This document shows positions 9,209 to 19,078 of a stretch of DNA of 64,000 nt, one piece after another. Position 1 is the first letter of the stretch. Each line of letters starts with the position of its first letter. Source of the DNA: Paenibacillus macerans (GTDB lineage Bacteria > Bacillota > Bacilli > Paenibacillales > Paenibacillaceae); NCBI RefSeq assembly GCF_023715465.1, contig NZ_JAMBOE010000004.1, positions 434,001 through 498,000 of the forward strand, written 5' to 3'. The notes beneath the pieces were generated by a model. That model was not told the DNA's origin. It worked only from the letters and a program-made list of their open reading frames with translations, and searched no databases. The translations under genes were made by a program, and so were the position numbers.

Positions 9209-11878
9209 TTACTCCTCCAGCAGCCGCAGCTCCTGCGCGGCGGCGAGCGCCTGGGTGCGGGAGGATACGTTCAGCTTCCCGTACAGGCGCGACAGATACA
9301 CCCGCACAGTGCCCTCGGACAAGCCCAGTGTTTGGGCGATTTGCTTGTTGGCCGCACCCTGCCGGAGCAGCTCCAGCAGTTCCAGCTCGCTCCGGCTCGG
9401 CGGCTCAACCAATGAAGCGCCTGGCTTGCGGCTGTCCGCTGCGGCATCCCCATCCGGGAAGCGGCCAATCAGCGCTTCGATGTAACCGTCGGAGACGAGG
9501 CCGCCGCCTCCCCCTTCCGGGGTGCCCTCCTCCTCCCGATGGCCCGAGCGGCTGGAACGGTACGCTTTCAGCAAACGCAGCATCTCCGGCCCTTCGTCGA
9601 GAACACTGCGGATATATCCGTTTTGTTCTCCCAACGCGAGCGCCTCATGAAGCCTGCTTAGCGAGCTCGTTCGCCGCCCCAGCTTGAACTCCGCCAACGC
9701 CTGCAGCAGCGTTATTTCCACGATGCCGGAAAGCTGGCGTTCCCTTTCCGCTTGCGGCTTCAACAGTTCGAGCAGCCGCAGCGCCTCCTCTTCTTTCCGC
9801 TGTCTTGCAAGCAGGCGTACCAGCGAAATATATTGAAACTCCTTGTTGTAGGTCGGCTTGTCCTTCGCGGAAATGTCCAGGCGGGCCAGTTCTTTTTTGG
9901 CTTCGGCCAATTTTCCCTCCTGCAAAAAAACGCGGCAGCGCAGCGCCCGCAAAACCGGCAGCCATAATTCGCGCTGCGGGGGACCAAGCCCGTCCTGCGC
10001 CTCATCGATCGTCACATGGGCAAGCTCAAATTTCTCCTCCGCGGCATACAGCCGGACGGCCATGATGCGGTTCGGGATGAGCAGGCCGGCGATGTTGCGG
10101 CCGGCAATGGCTTGCTCCACCTCGGCAAGGAGCCTGCGGCTCTCCTCCAGGCGGTTCCATTCGTAATAGCCTTCGCACAGCGACTGCTTGACGTACAGAT
10201 TGATCAGGGAATCCTTCCAGCCGCGGGCATCGAGCATACCTGTGAAGAGTAGGCCAATCGCTTCCGTATCCTTGGACAAAACCCCGTTCAGCCCCATCGG
10301 GGTGCGCCGGACCAGCGGCTCCTGTTTGTTGTAGTCAAAATTGTAGTATAGCGGATTGTCGGGCAGACGCCCCTCTAAAATTCCCCCGCCGGAAGCGAGC
10401 CATTTGCCGAAGTCCCCGCTCAGGAAAACGAGATTGGAGCGGACAAACAGTATGCCGCTTTGCAATTTGCCGCGCGCCTCCGAGACCTCCACCCCGCCGC
10501 AAGCTTGTTCAATCCGCCCCAGCATGCGCTCAGCCCCCGGTAAATCGCCCGTCAGCGCCCGGACAAAGGCGTACACCAAAGCCAGCTCCAAAGGCAGCGA
10601 ATCCTCTCCGGGAAAACAGCCGAACCAGCGCAGCAGCGTGCGGAATTCGCCGCGTTCCATCACAGCCTTGACATGCCGCTCCAAATAAGCTGCCGCGAGG
10701 GAAAAATCCTCCGCCGCTACGGCATGATCAATCGCTTCATCCATATCCCCCTGCCCGGCGAAATATTCCGCCGCCCGGCGGTGCAGCCCGGACCATTCGG
10801 CCGGATCATTCCGCCGCAGCTGCTCCTGCAGGAAGCGGGCGAACAGATGATGGTACCTGAACCAGGTCTGGCTGCCGCTTAAAGGTACGATAAACAAATT
10901 AAGCTGCTGTAGCGCCTCCAGCTTCTCCGGGCTTCCCCCCTGCTTTGTCACGGCATCGCAAACGGCGGCATCAAGCCGGGACAGAATCGACGTTTTCAGC
11001 AAAAACGGATAGATTCCTTCCGGCAGCCGCGACACGACCTCATGAAACAGATAGTCGGCGATATGCCGGGGATTATCCCGGAAATCCGCCGGGAAGTTAG
11101 CGCCTTCGGGCCGGGAGTTCAGCGAAAGCGCAAAAAGCTGCATGCCCGCAATCCATCCTTCCGTCCTCTCCGCCAGGCGTTGGATTTGCTCCGGGGAAAG
11201 CTCCCGCAGCGTAGACGAGCTCCCCGCCGCCTGCCTGAAATACCGTTCGGCTTCTTCGAAGGTGAACTGCAGCTCCGGGATCGCGATTTCCGCGCTTTGG
11301 CCCTGGGCCTTCCATTTAATCGCCGAAAAAGGAAGCTCCGTACGGGTAGCGGTCAAAACGTGCACGCCTGGCGGCAAATATTCAATGAAATAGGACAGGC
11401 CGTCATGAATGCCCTGATCCGTGATCGCATGCAGATCATCCAGCGCCAGCGTCAGCGCTTTGGGCAGGTCGAACAGTTCGTTCAGCAGCGCATCCAGAAA
11501 CGCATCCCGGGACAACCCCGGCATGGACGCAGCCAGCCGCCGGATCCGCTCCCCCTGGCGCCCCGATATGGCGGAGGCGATGGAACCGGCGATATAACGC
11601 CAGAAACGAACCGGGTCGTTGTCCCGCTCATCCAGCGCGACCCAGGCGCACAAGCGCTCGCTCGCTCGCGCCCATTGGGCAAGCAGCGTCGTTTTGCCGA
11701 AGCCGGCGGGAGCCCGTACGACAGTGAGCCGCCCGGACGTGCCCGCCTCGATCGCAGCGGTTAGTCTGTCCCGCAGAATGAGGTTGCCTCTTAGGGCCGG
11801 CAGGGTGATTTTCGTCCTAAGCATCGGTGGTTCGGCGGATGCCTCCGCAAAATCCAATATTTTCACAGGCTTCATCAT
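9209..11878 (-). CDS. MalT-type LuxR family regulator (LAL/STAND ATPase)
   Basis: About 889 residues. The N-terminal NTPase has a Walker A (APAGFGKTTLL), the middle is a long TPR-like helical array, and the C-terminus is a LuxR-type helix-turn-helix (LSEGTVRVYLSRLYGKLNVS). This is the architecture of MalT-like signal-dependent activators. The ATG at 11878 has GGGAAGGA upstream; the longer reading (11911) has none. It is transcribed away from the RCC1/SLH gene, with 130 bp between the starts, which makes that gene the first candidate target. The inducer is unknown. Confidence 0.87.
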   Translation of the reverse strand: MMKPVKILDFAEASAEPPMLRTKITLPALRGNLILRDRLTAAIEAGTSGRLTVVRAPAGFGKTTLLAQWARASERLCAWVALDERDNDPVRFWRYIAGSIASAISGRQGERIRRLAASMPGLSRDAFLDALLNELFDLPKALTLALDDLHAITDQGIHDGLSYFIEYLPPGVHVLTATRTELPFSAIKWKAQGQSAEIAIPELQFTFEEAERYFRQAAGSSSTLRELSPEQIQRLAERTEGWIAGMQLFALSLNSRPEGANFPADFRDNPRHIADYLFHEVVSRLPEGIYPFLLKTSILSRLDAAVCDAVTKQGGSPEKLEALQQLNLFIVPLSGSQTWFRYHHLFARFLQEQLRRNDPAEWSGLHRRAAEYFAGQGDMDEAIDHAVAAEDFSLAAAYLERHVKAVMERGEFRTLLRWFGCFPGEDSLPLELALVYAFVRALTGDLPGAERMLGRIEQACGGVEVSEARGKLQSGILFVRSNLVFLSGDFGKWLASGGGILEGRLPDNPLYYNFDYNKQEPLVRRTPMGLNGVLSKDTEAIGLLFTGMLDARGWKDSLINLYVKQSLCEGYYEWNRLEESRRLLAEVEQAIAGRNIAGLLIPNRIMAVRLYAAEEKFELAHVTIDEAQDGLGPPQRELWLPVLRALRCRVFLQEGKLAEAKKELARLDISAKDKPTYNKEFQYISLVRLLARQRKEEEALRLLELLKPQAERERQLSGIVEITLLQALAEFKLGRRTSSLSRLHEALALGEQNGYIRSVLDEGPEMLRLLKAYRSSRSGHREEEGTPEGGGGGLVSDGYIEALIGRFPDGDAAADSRKPGASLVEPPSRSELELLELLRQGAANKQIAQTLGLSEGTVRVYLSRLYGKLNVSSRTQALAAAQELRLLEE

Positions 11879-12008
11879 GGCTGTCCTTCCCTCTCCGGTT
11901 CTTTCCCTCATTATAGGAGAAAATCAGCCGGAAGTTAACGTTTGTTAATATGCGAATCTATTAGCTTCTGATAGGATGTCGGTGATGAACAAAAAGAAGG
12001 GAGAAATC

Positions 12009-15000
12009 ATGAGAAAGCTCGGAAAATGCATCTTATCCCTGGTTTTGGCGTCACAATTGCCGGGGGCTTTTTTTCAGGTCAAAACGGTTAACGCGGATGC
12101 CGCGGATTTTGTCGTCGCTCCTATACTTGCTGCCGGTTATTATCATGGCGTATCGCTCACCAGCAGCGGAGAGGTATGGTCCTGGGGCCGCGGCGATTAC
12201 GGACAGATGGGCAACGGTTCCTCGGCCTCCCGGGCTTACCCTGTTCTGGCTCAGGGAATGACTAAAGTCGTAGCGGTTGATTCGGGGGTGCGGGGTTCCA
12301 TAGCGGTGAAAGCGGACGGAACCGTATGGACGTGGGGCAGCAACAGCAACGGCCAGTTGGGCGTAGGCTCATTGGACAATTCCACCGTCCCCGGGCGGGT
12401 TCCCGGATTATCGGACGTAATCGCCGTATCCGGGGCGCTTAGCTATCATAGCATGGCCCTGAAAAGGGATGGAACGGTTTGGGCCTGGGGAAAAAACGAT
12501 AACGGGGAACTTGGCGACGGAACGACAACCCAAAGCACGACGCCCGTACAAGTGGCTGGTTTAACCGGCGTCAAAGCGATCGCCGCGGGCGGATACTTTA
12601 GTCTGGCCCTGAAGAACGACGGGACGGTTTGGGCCTGGGGATATAATGGAAACGGGGAGCTCGGCGACGGGACCAATACGCAGCGCACCACCCCGGTGCA
12701 GGTTGCCGGCCTGAGCGGCGTCAAGGCGATCGCGGCCGGCGGATCGCATGCGCTCGCGCTCAAAGCGGACGGAACCGCCTGGGCTTGGGGACAGAACACG
12801 TACGGAACGCTGGGGGACGGAACGCGAACCAACCGCAACACACCGGTTAAGATCGCAGGTCTCGAGCACGTTGCGGCGATTTCCGGCGGCGGCTACCACA
12901 GCATGGCGCTGGATGGGAACGGTGCCGTGTGGAGCTGGGGAAATAACGGCCAAGGTCAGTTGGGGCTGGGAACAGGGATATCCTCTTCCTATGTCCCGCG
13001 CAAAGTGGAAGGAATCGAAGATGTCCGGCTTATCGCGGCGAGCGGTTTTTCCAGTTTGGTGATGAAAAAGGACGGGACCGTATGGGGATGGGGACTTAAC
13101 TCTTCCGGCGAGCTTGCCAACGGCACATCCCAATCTCAACTCTCACCGGTCAAATCAAAAGCCGTGCTCGACACGACTCCGCCGGATACCGGAAACGGCG
13201 TGTTGACCGTTAGCGATGTGACCTTTACCGAAGCTGCGCTCAGTTGGGCCAAAGCGAGCGACAATTTGCTCGGCGCGGATGAACTTAGATATCGGCTGTA
13301 CATGTCGGAACAGGGCAACCTTGCCACCGTGAGTGAAATCGAAAGGAACGGAAACCCGATCGGAGATTATGCAGCGAACAAGGATAGTGAACGGGTGACG
13401 GGTTTGTCGGAAGGCAAAACCTACTATTTCAACGTCATCGTTCAGGACGGCGCCGGCAATAAAAAAGCTTACTCCATGCTGAAGGTTGCGACCAAAAAAA
13501 CGGCCATCCACACCTTAATCTATGACGGAAACGGCCATACGGGCGGTTCCGTTCCGCAAGACAGCGCCCTGTACGCGCAAGGAGATCAGGCAACCGTGAT
13601 GGGCGCGGGCGGCTTACAGCGCGAGGGTTATGCCTTCGGCGGCTGGAATACGGCCCCGGACGGGAGCGGAACCAATTACGCGACCGGCAGCCTTCTAACC
13701 TTTCCGGCCGGCGATATGGTCCTGTACGCGAAATGGACGGAAATTCCCGCGCCCGAGCCGTCAGGCGCTTCCTTGAAAAGTTTGGACGTTTTTTCTAATG
13801 CGGGTGAACCGGTTTCTTTAAACCCGGCCTTTTCCGGGGAAGTCTTCGACTATACAGCGGAGGTGCCGAACGGCGTGAACGCGGTCACCGTCACCACGCA
13901 AGTTTACCGGAACGGCTCCTCGGTTACGGCCAGCGTGTACGCCGGCACGAAAGGCGACTCCATCCTTGTATTGGGGCCGCTTCCCCTTACGCCGGGAGAG
14001 AGCAGCCCCCTTCTGCCGCTTGCGGCAGGAGGCAATCGGATCGAGCTTGCCGTCATGGCGGAAAACGGAACGCGCCAAAAGTATACGGTTGTGGTCAGCA
14101 GAAAAGCCGGAGAGACCGATCCTACTGATCCTACTCATCCAACCGACCCGACAGATCCTGACGTCCCTTCGAATCCGTCCGACCCGCCGCCGGGTGACCC
14201 GGACACCGGTGGAGGCTCGCCTTCACGCAGCTCCGGCTCAAAACACGCCGCCAGCAATACTCAAAAGGCCGGCGAGCCGCCTTCCCCAAGCGCGGACCGG
14301 GCTGCGGAAGTGCAGGTGAAGCTGGACGGGGAAACGATGGCGCAAATCGGCACGAGCTTGCTTCAGGAAGCAGAGGGCCGCACGAGCATCGTAGTTCAGC
14401 TGAACGCGGCTAAATTAACGGAGAACATCCTGTCCGCGGCGGAAAATCCGGTCATCGTCATCAGCTTGCGGCAAGCGGCCGGCAATATCGTCGTGGAATT
14501 GCCGGGAGCGGTCGTTCAAGCGCTGGATAGCCGCGGCGGAAGAATCGAATTGGGGACGCCAAACGGATATTTCATGCTGCCCGCCGCAGAGGCCGGTGTT
14601 CAACGATGGGCACCGCTTGCCGCCGAAGCGAACGGCGAATCCCTTTCGGCGGATCGGCTCACGGTGTTGCTTGAAATCGCCGCAAGCGCGGCCGGCAGTC
14701 AGGACGCCGCGCAAGCCGCAGCAAACGCAAACGGGTTTACCCTGGAGGCGCCGCCGGCCGACTTCCGCATCGCCGCCCGGTACGACGGACAAACGGTAAG
14801 CCTGAACCGGTTTGGAGCTTTTGTGGAAAAGGGGCTGCCGCTTCCTGAAGGAACCGCGCCAGGCGAAGTAACCGGGGCCATCGTCATTCACGAGGACGGA
14901 ACCGTCGCTCCGGTGCCGATGCGCATCGTGTCGGCTGACGGGCGGAAAATCGCCGCCGTAAGCAGCTTGTCGGGCGGAAGCTTTGCCCTGATCAGCAAAC

Positions 15001-15623
15001 AGGCCGCTTTTGCGGACGTCCCTGCCGATCACTTTGCCGGGCCGGCGATTGGCAATTTGGCCGCCCGCTGGATCGTGCAAGGTTTTGCCGCCGAGCCCGG
15101 CAGCGCGGCGGAAGGGAACGGCCGGCGCCAACCGCTGCTGTTCAAACCCGCTGCGCCCGTGTCGAGAGGCCAATTTACGGAGATGCTGATCCGTGCGTTG
15201 GGTCTTGGTGGCGAAATGCCCAACTCGCCGGAAACAAGCTTCTCCGATGCCGGTCCCGTAAACGGATACGGCAAGTCGGCCGCTGTTGCCAAAGAATACG
15301 GGATCCTGCAGGGGTATGCGGACGGAACCTTCCGTCCGGACGAACGTCTGACGCGGCAGGAAGCGATAGCGATGCTCGCCCGGACCTTCCGGCTGCTGGG
15401 ACTGGAGGATAACGTCAGCCAGGAGGAGACCGATGGCGTCTTAGCGGGTTTTGCCGATCGGGATAACCTGGCGGATTGGGCTAAACCGGCGGTTTCGGCG
15501 CTGATTCAAGCGGGAATCGTGCAGGGGGCCGGAAACGGACTGCAGCCCCGCGGCCAACTCACCCGGGCCGAAACGGCGGTCATGATCGATCGGTTGCTGC
15601 AGCAAGCAGGGCTGATCCAGTGA
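12009..15623 (+). CDS. Secreted RCC1-propeller protein with three SLH domains
   Basis: About 1204 residues with a signal peptide (MRKLGKCILSLVLASQLPGA). AAGGGAG precedes the ATG at 12009. Seven RCC1 repeats (about 35-385), each with a W-x-W-G core, would close one seven-blade propeller. They are followed by an Fn3-like domain (about 395-495), an InlB-type repeat (about 500-575, GYAFGGWNTAPDG), a cadherin-like beta domain, a Thr/Pro/Asp linker (TDPTHPTDPTDP), an unassigned domain and three SLH repeats at about 1000-1204. No enzyme motif is seen. A surface adhesin or binding protein is the best guess, possibly controlled by the divergent LuxR-type regulator. Confidence 0.88.
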   Translation: MRKLGKCILSLVLASQLPGAFFQVKTVNADAADFVVAPILAAGYYHGVSLTSSGEVWSWGRGDYGQMGNGSSASRAYPVLAQGMTKVVAVDSGVRGSIAVKADGTVWTWGSNSNGQLGVGSLDNSTVPGRVPGLSDVIAVSGALSYHSMALKRDGTVWAWGKNDNGELGDGTTTQSTTPVQVAGLTGVKAIAAGGYFSLALKNDGTVWAWGYNGNGELGDGTNTQRTTPVQVAGLSGVKAIAAGGSHALALKADGTAWAWGQNTYGTLGDGTRTNRNTPVKIAGLEHVAAISGGGYHSMALDGNGAVWSWGNNGQGQLGLGTGISSSYVPRKVEGIEDVRLIAASGFSSLVMKKDGTVWGWGLNSSGELANGTSQSQLSPVKSKAVLDTTPPDTGNGVLTVSDVTFTEAALSWAKASDNLLGADELRYRLYMSEQGNLATVSEIERNGNPIGDYAANKDSERVTGLSEGKTYYFNVIVQDGAGNKKAYSMLKVATKKTAIHTLIYDGNGHTGGSVPQDSALYAQGDQATVMGAGGLQREGYAFGGWNTAPDGSGTNYATGSLLTFPAGDMVLYAKWTEIPAPEPSGASLKSLDVFSNAGEPVSLNPAFSGEVFDYTAEVPNGVNAVTVTTQVYRNGSSVTASVYAGTKGDSILVLGPLPLTPGESSPLLPLAAGGNRIELAVMAENGTRQKYTVVVSRKAGETDPTDPTHPTDPTDPDVPSNPSDPPPGDPDTGGGSPSRSSGSKHAASNTQKAGEPPSPSADRAAEVQVKLDGETMAQIGTSLLQEAEGRTSIVVQLNAAKLTENILSAAENPVIVISLRQAAGNIVVELPGAVVQALDSRGGRIELGTPNGYFMLPAAEAGVQRWAPLAAEANGESLSADRLTVLLEIAASAAGSQDAAQAAANANGFTLEAPPADFRIAARYDGQTVSLNRFGAFVEKGLPLPEGTAPGEVTGAIVIHEDGTVAPVPMRIVSADGRKIAAVSSLSGGSFALISKQAAFADVPADHFAGPAIGNLAARWIVQGFAAEPGSAAEGNGRRQPLLFKPAAPVSRGQFTEMLIRALGLGGEMPNSPETSFSDAGPVNGYGKSAAVAKEYGILQGYADGTFRPDERLTRQEAIAMLARTFRLLGLEDNVSQEETDGVLAGFADRDNLADWAKPAVSALIQAGIVQGAGNGLQPRGQLTRAETAVMIDRLLQQAGLIQ

Positions 15624-15639
15624 TATTTTAGGACCAACG

Positions 15640-15687
15640 ACAAAACGGATGCCTCCATCGAAGGAAGTATCCGTTTTGTTATTTTTT
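15640..15687 (+). terminator. Rho-independent terminator after the RCC1/SLH gene
   Basis: ACAAAACGGAT pairs with ATCCGTTTTGT and is followed by TATTTTTT. It lies between convergent genes, so it may also slow transcripts from the NUDIX side. Confidence 0.88.
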
Positions 15688-15700
15688 CGCCAAGGCAAGG

Positions 15701-16129
15701 TCAACCTTTCTCGCTCCGCTTTTGCAATTCGGTGATCGCAGGTACGGTAAACCGGGCCAAATTGCCGGGAAGCCGGTCCAGTGGAAACCACCGCACCTTC
15801 CCGATGGCCCCGCCCTCCTCCATATTGCGCGGCTCTCCGCCCATCACGGCCACTTCATATAACGCCGAAACCCAGTGATTTCCCTTCTCCGGTTCGATCA
15901 GTTCCGCTGTGCAGAGCAAATCCTTCACTTCCACGTCGAGGTCGACCTCCTCTTTGATTTCCCGGACGACGCAGGACTCCATCGTTTCATATAAATCCAC
16001 CTTTCCGCCGGGAATGCTCCAGGTATCTTTTTCCGGCTCCCGGTTTCGCCGCACCAATAAAATTTCGCCCCGCTCATTTAAAATAACGGCCCCCACGCCC
16101 AATCTCGGAACTTCCGGCACAACACTCAC
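15701..16129 (-). CDS. NUDIX hydrolase
   Basis: 142 residues with a complete Nudix box: GGKVDLYETM followed by REIKEEVDLD, where the RExxEE glutamates bind the metal. Such enzymes cleave nucleoside diphosphate-X compounds. The start is a GTG at 16129 preceded by AAAGGCGGGG. The gene faces the RCC1/SLH gene and shares its terminator region. It is separated from the upstream chemoreceptor by 67 bp and may be read through from it. The substrate cannot be read from the sequence. Confidence 0.85.
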   Translation of the reverse strand: MSVVPEVPRLGVGAVILNERGEILLVRRNREPEKDTWSIPGGKVDLYETMESCVVREIKEEVDLDVEVKDLLCTAELIEPEKGNHWVSALYEVAVMGGEPRNMEEGGAIGKVRWFPLDRLPGNLARFTVPAITELQKRSEKG

Positions 16130-16196
16130 CCTATTCCCCGCCTTTCAATAAACACACTTGTCCTTAATTATAAGGCTTAGGGAACGGGCGTTCCAA

Positions 16197-18029
16197 TCAA
16201 AATTTGAACCGTTCCACCGATTTGCCGAGCTGATCCGCGATGGATTCCAGCCCTTTGGCGGAGGCCGATACCTGCTCCATATTGGCCAACTGCTGCTGCG
16301 TGGAGGCCGAAATCTCCTCCGTGGAAGCCGTGGACTCCTGCGCAATCGACGACATGCTTTCGATCGTTCCGATCACCTCATTTTTGTCTTCATTAACCTG
16401 CGCAATGCCGCTGACCAGCACCTCGATTTCCTGGGTGATCTGCTGTACCGTATGATCGATCATGTTGAAAGCTTGTCCGGTTTCCAGGGACGCGGCGCTT
16501 GTCCGGCTGATGGCTTCTGCTCCCTGCTGCATATAGCTTTTGGCGTCGGCCACGGCCGCGCCGACTTCCCGGACCATGTCCTCGATCCCCTGAACCGATC
16601 CTCTCGTCTGCTCCGACAAAACCCGGATTTGCTCGGCGACCACGGCAAAACCGCGCCCTTGTTCGCCCGCTCTTGCGCTTTCGATCATGGCGTTCAAGGC
16701 GAGCATATTGGTTTGCCCGGCCACCGCTTTGATCACCGCCGCAACCTCTGTAATCGCTGCCGATTTGGCGCTGAGCGCGTTCACCTGTTCTTCGATTTTC
16801 ACGGTGATCTCCGCATTTTCACGAATGGCCCGCTGCAGCTGCTCCATGCTGTTCATGCTGGTATGGTTGGCCTCCCGCGTCTGTTCAATGCTCGCTTTCA
16901 TCCGATTCGCGCGTTCGGTCAGCGCCATAATTTCCGCCGCCAGACGGTTAAGCCGGTCCAGCCCGGCCTGTGAATTCTCCGCCAAACCGCCGGATCCGGC
17001 CGCCAGTTCATCCGCAGCTTTGGAGATTTCCCCGGCCGCAAAGGAAGTTTCATCGATCATGGCGGTAAGCTTCCGGGAACTTGCAAACACTTGATCCGCG
17101 TTCTTCTGAATCGTTTCGACCATTCCGCCCAACGTTTGCCGCATATGAACCAGATCGCCGGCCATGGCCCCGATCTCATCCTTGCCGTGATGGATCAATT
17201 CCCCAGTGAAATCCCCTTCGGCAAAACCTTTAATCCGCTCCGACATCATGGTGATCGGCCGGATCATTTTTCGCGCCAGGACGAGCCCAATGCCCGCCGC
17301 CAAAACGAAAATAATCAGCGAAACAACAAGCGTTTCAAGCTGCGTCTCACGGATCTGGCCGTACATGCTTTTGAGCGATAGCCCCACGTTCAATGCCCCC
17401 GAAAGCTCCGGACTGTACGTAAAATCGGTGGAAATATTGTAGACTTTCTCCCCGCCGGCCGTTTCCAAAATGCGGCCCTGCGTTTCCTGCCGTTCGACGA
17501 CTGCCGACAGATCACTGCCGGTGTTGGCGGTCGAAGCCGAAGAGACAGCATCCGCCGCTCCGGCTTCCCCTTCCGTTTGCAGGCTGCTGTCCGAAACGAT
17601 CACCTGCCCCTTAGCATCGGCAAGCGAAATGTAGACGATATTGCCGCCGCTGTCTTGTTTGATCGTTTGAAACACCTGCTGCAATTCCTGCAAATTCAGC
17701 AGCTCATCCTTGACGATTTCCCTTTTTATGTTGGCCACAAGGGTTGTCCCGTCGCTTTTCATTTGGCTGGTCATCGATCTTTGGATTTCCGCGTGCGAGA
17801 CCAGCGCAAAAGACACGGCGCATACCGCAATCAACGACAGCAGGACGGCAAGTATTTTTCCGGTTAGCGATTTGAAAAACTTGATCCGTCCGGAGGAGAG
17901 TACCGGCTGAGGCATGTTGGGCTTAACTGATTTGCTTCGCTTGTTTTGGTTGTTCGAGTTGTTTAGGTTGTTCGAGTTATTTGGGTTGTTTGGCCTATCT
18001 GATTTGCTCGGCTTGACTGGCCCGATCAT
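16197..18029 (-). CDS. Membrane-bound methyl-accepting chemotaxis protein
   Basis: About 610 residues. A cytoplasmic N-terminal tail carries an Asn-rich repeat ([17 protein letters not shown]). A first membrane segment ([19 protein letters not shown]), an extracellular sensor of about 140 residues, a second membrane segment ([19 protein letters not shown]), HAMP and a long MCP signalling domain with the conserved tip ([19 protein letters not shown]) follow. The ATG at 18029 has AAGGTGG 9 nt upstream; the earlier in-frame GTG overlaps that site. The ligand is unknown. Confidence 0.9.
   Translation of the reverse strand: MIGPVKPSKSDRPNNPNNSNNLNNSNNQNKRSKSVKPNMPQPVLSSGRIKFFKSLTGKILAVLLSLIAVCAVSFALVSHAEIQRSMTSQMKSDGTTLVANIKREIVKDELLNLQELQQVFQTIKQDSGGNIVYISLADAKGQVIVSDSSLQTEGEAGAADAVSSASTANTGSDLSAVVERQETQGRILETAGGEKVYNISTDFTYSPELSGALNVGLSLKSMYGQIRETQLETLVVSLIIFVLAAGIGLVLARKMIRPITMMSERIKGFAEGDFTGELIHHGKDEIGAMAGDLVHMRQTLGGMVETIQKNADQVFASSRKLTAMIDETSFAAGEISKAADELAAGSGGLAENSQAGLDRLNRLAAEIMALTERANRMKASIEQTREANHTSMNSMEQLQRAIRENAEITVKIEEQVNALSAKSAAITEVAAVIKAVAGQTNMLALNAMIESARAGEQGRGFAVVAEQIRVLSEQTRGSVQGIEDMVREVGAAVADAKSYMQQGAEAISRTSAASLETGQAFNMIDHTVQQITQEIEVLVSGIAQVNEDKNEVIGTIESMSSIAQESTASTEEISASTQQQLANMEQVSASAKGLESIADQLGKSVERFKF
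17943..17995 (-). repeat. 9-bp in-frame repeat coding the x-Asn-Asn tail of the chemoreceptor
   Basis: Five x-N-N units are encoded by near-identical 9-bp blocks, visible on the plus strand as ttgtt(t/c)(a/g)g. Copy-number change would keep the frame. Confidence 0.6.
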
Positions 18030-18510
18030 AAAATTCGCCACCTTTTACGATGATTTTACACAACAAAGCTAGATGCTTTTGCTAAATTTATCCTAAATTT
18101 GAGACCTTACGCCTAATGTGACTACTAAATTTTAACAATTGCCACAAAAATCACAGTGACTATTTTCATAATGTCTATGACTTAGGACACTGGATTGTAA
18201 AACACTGGCTATAAAAACAACACTATCTGGGGATGGCAAGTCCGGAGGATGAAAGGGGATGACCTATAAATTCCGCGAAATGCAAATGTGCAGTTCATTT
18301 CCGGTCAAAAGATACATTTTGATCAAATCACTCTAAAACAGATGCATTTTTGCAGTTGATTCGGCCCTAACCTCCAAAGTTTCGAACGCAAGCCGTCACA
18401 ATTCTTTCACCAAACTCCCCCTTCCTGGAACGAAAAAACGCGGCTGCCCGCATATTTGTCCGCAAACGGAAGACAATAACCAGTGAATACCAAATGAAAG
18501 GAGCAACAGG
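18030..18510. other. Gene-free AT-rich gap upstream of the membrane chemoreceptor
   Basis: No supported coding region. It holds a short direct repeat (CTAAATTT at about 18082 and 18093), family C repeat copy 1 at 18278-18362, and the leader of the CotF-like pair. Confidence 0.6.
18278..18362. repeat. Intergenic repeat family C, copy 1
   Basis: AAATGCAAATGTGCAGTT at 18278, TTGATCAAA at offset 41, and an inverted TGCATTTTTGCAGTT at offset 65. The second copy (23531 onward) has the same three landmarks at the same offsets with no gap. Confidence 0.78.
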
Positions 18511-18696
18511 ATGACCCAAATCAATGAACAGGAGCTGCAAAACCTGCGGCATCTGATTGGCGCCCATGAGACGGAAAACCAAAAAATGCTGACGTACGCG
18601 CAGCAATGCACGGATCCGCAGGTGAAGGCTTATTTTCAGAAATCGGCCCAGGACGCGTTAAACACCAAACAACAGCTGATGTCATTTTTGAAATAG
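18511..18696 (+). CDS. Small CotF-like spore coat protein
   Basis: 61 residues, mostly helical (NLRHLIGAHETENQKMLTYAQQCTDPQVKAYF as scattered motifs). It resembles the N-terminal half of the CotF/ferritin-like coat family. AAAGGAG stands 7 nt before the ATG. It is followed 17 bp later by a second coat-like gene, forming a two-gene unit probably expressed in sporulation. No sporulation sigma promoter could be assigned by eye. Confidence 0.7.
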   Translation: MTQINEQELQNLRHLIGAHETENQKMLTYAQQCTDPQVKAYFQKSAQDALNTKQQLMSFLK

Positions 18697-18713
18697 GGAG
18701 GAATTAGGTCAAT

Positions 18714-18962
18714 ATGATGCAAGACAAAGAAATGGTCAACGATGCGCTTTCGATGGTCAAAAGCAGCTTGACGACCTATACCAACGTGATCTCGGAGTGC
18801 GCCAATCCCCAGCTGAGATCCACGATTCAGCAGATCAGAAACAACTGTGAAGCGTCGCAATACGAGCTGTTCCAGCTCGCCCAAACCAAGGGCTTTTACA
18901 AACCGGCGATGATGGCCGACAACCAGGAAATTCAGCAGGTAAAGTCGCAACTGGGCGGCTGA
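18714..18962 (+). CDS. CotF-family spore coat protein
   Basis: 82 residues (MQDKEMVNDALSMVKSSL..., ending KSQLGG) matching the coat F family. These proteins are small four-helix-bundle components of the spore coat. GGGAGG lies about 12 nt before the first ATG; the next codon is also ATG (18717), so the exact start is uncertain by one residue. It is the second gene of the pair and ends at a strong terminator. Confidence 0.8.
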   Translation: MMQDKEMVNDALSMVKSSLTTYTNVISECANPQLRSTIQQIRNNCEASQYELFQLAQTKGFYKPAMMADNQEIQQVKSQLGG

Positions 18963-18983
18963 TATTCGGAAATCTACGGACAG

Positions 18984-19025
18984 AAAAAAGATGGCCTCGG
19001 ATAACCGCCGAAGTCATCTTTTTTT
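18984..19025. terminator. Bidirectional terminator between the CotF-like pair and sbcC
   Basis: AAAAAAGATG pairs with CATCTTTTTTT around a GC-rich middle. A runs on one side and T runs on the other let it serve both convergent transcripts. Confidence 0.88.
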
Positions 19026-19078
19026 ACGCGGCTGCCATAAGGGATGCATATCCCCTATACATCGCCATGAACGATAAA

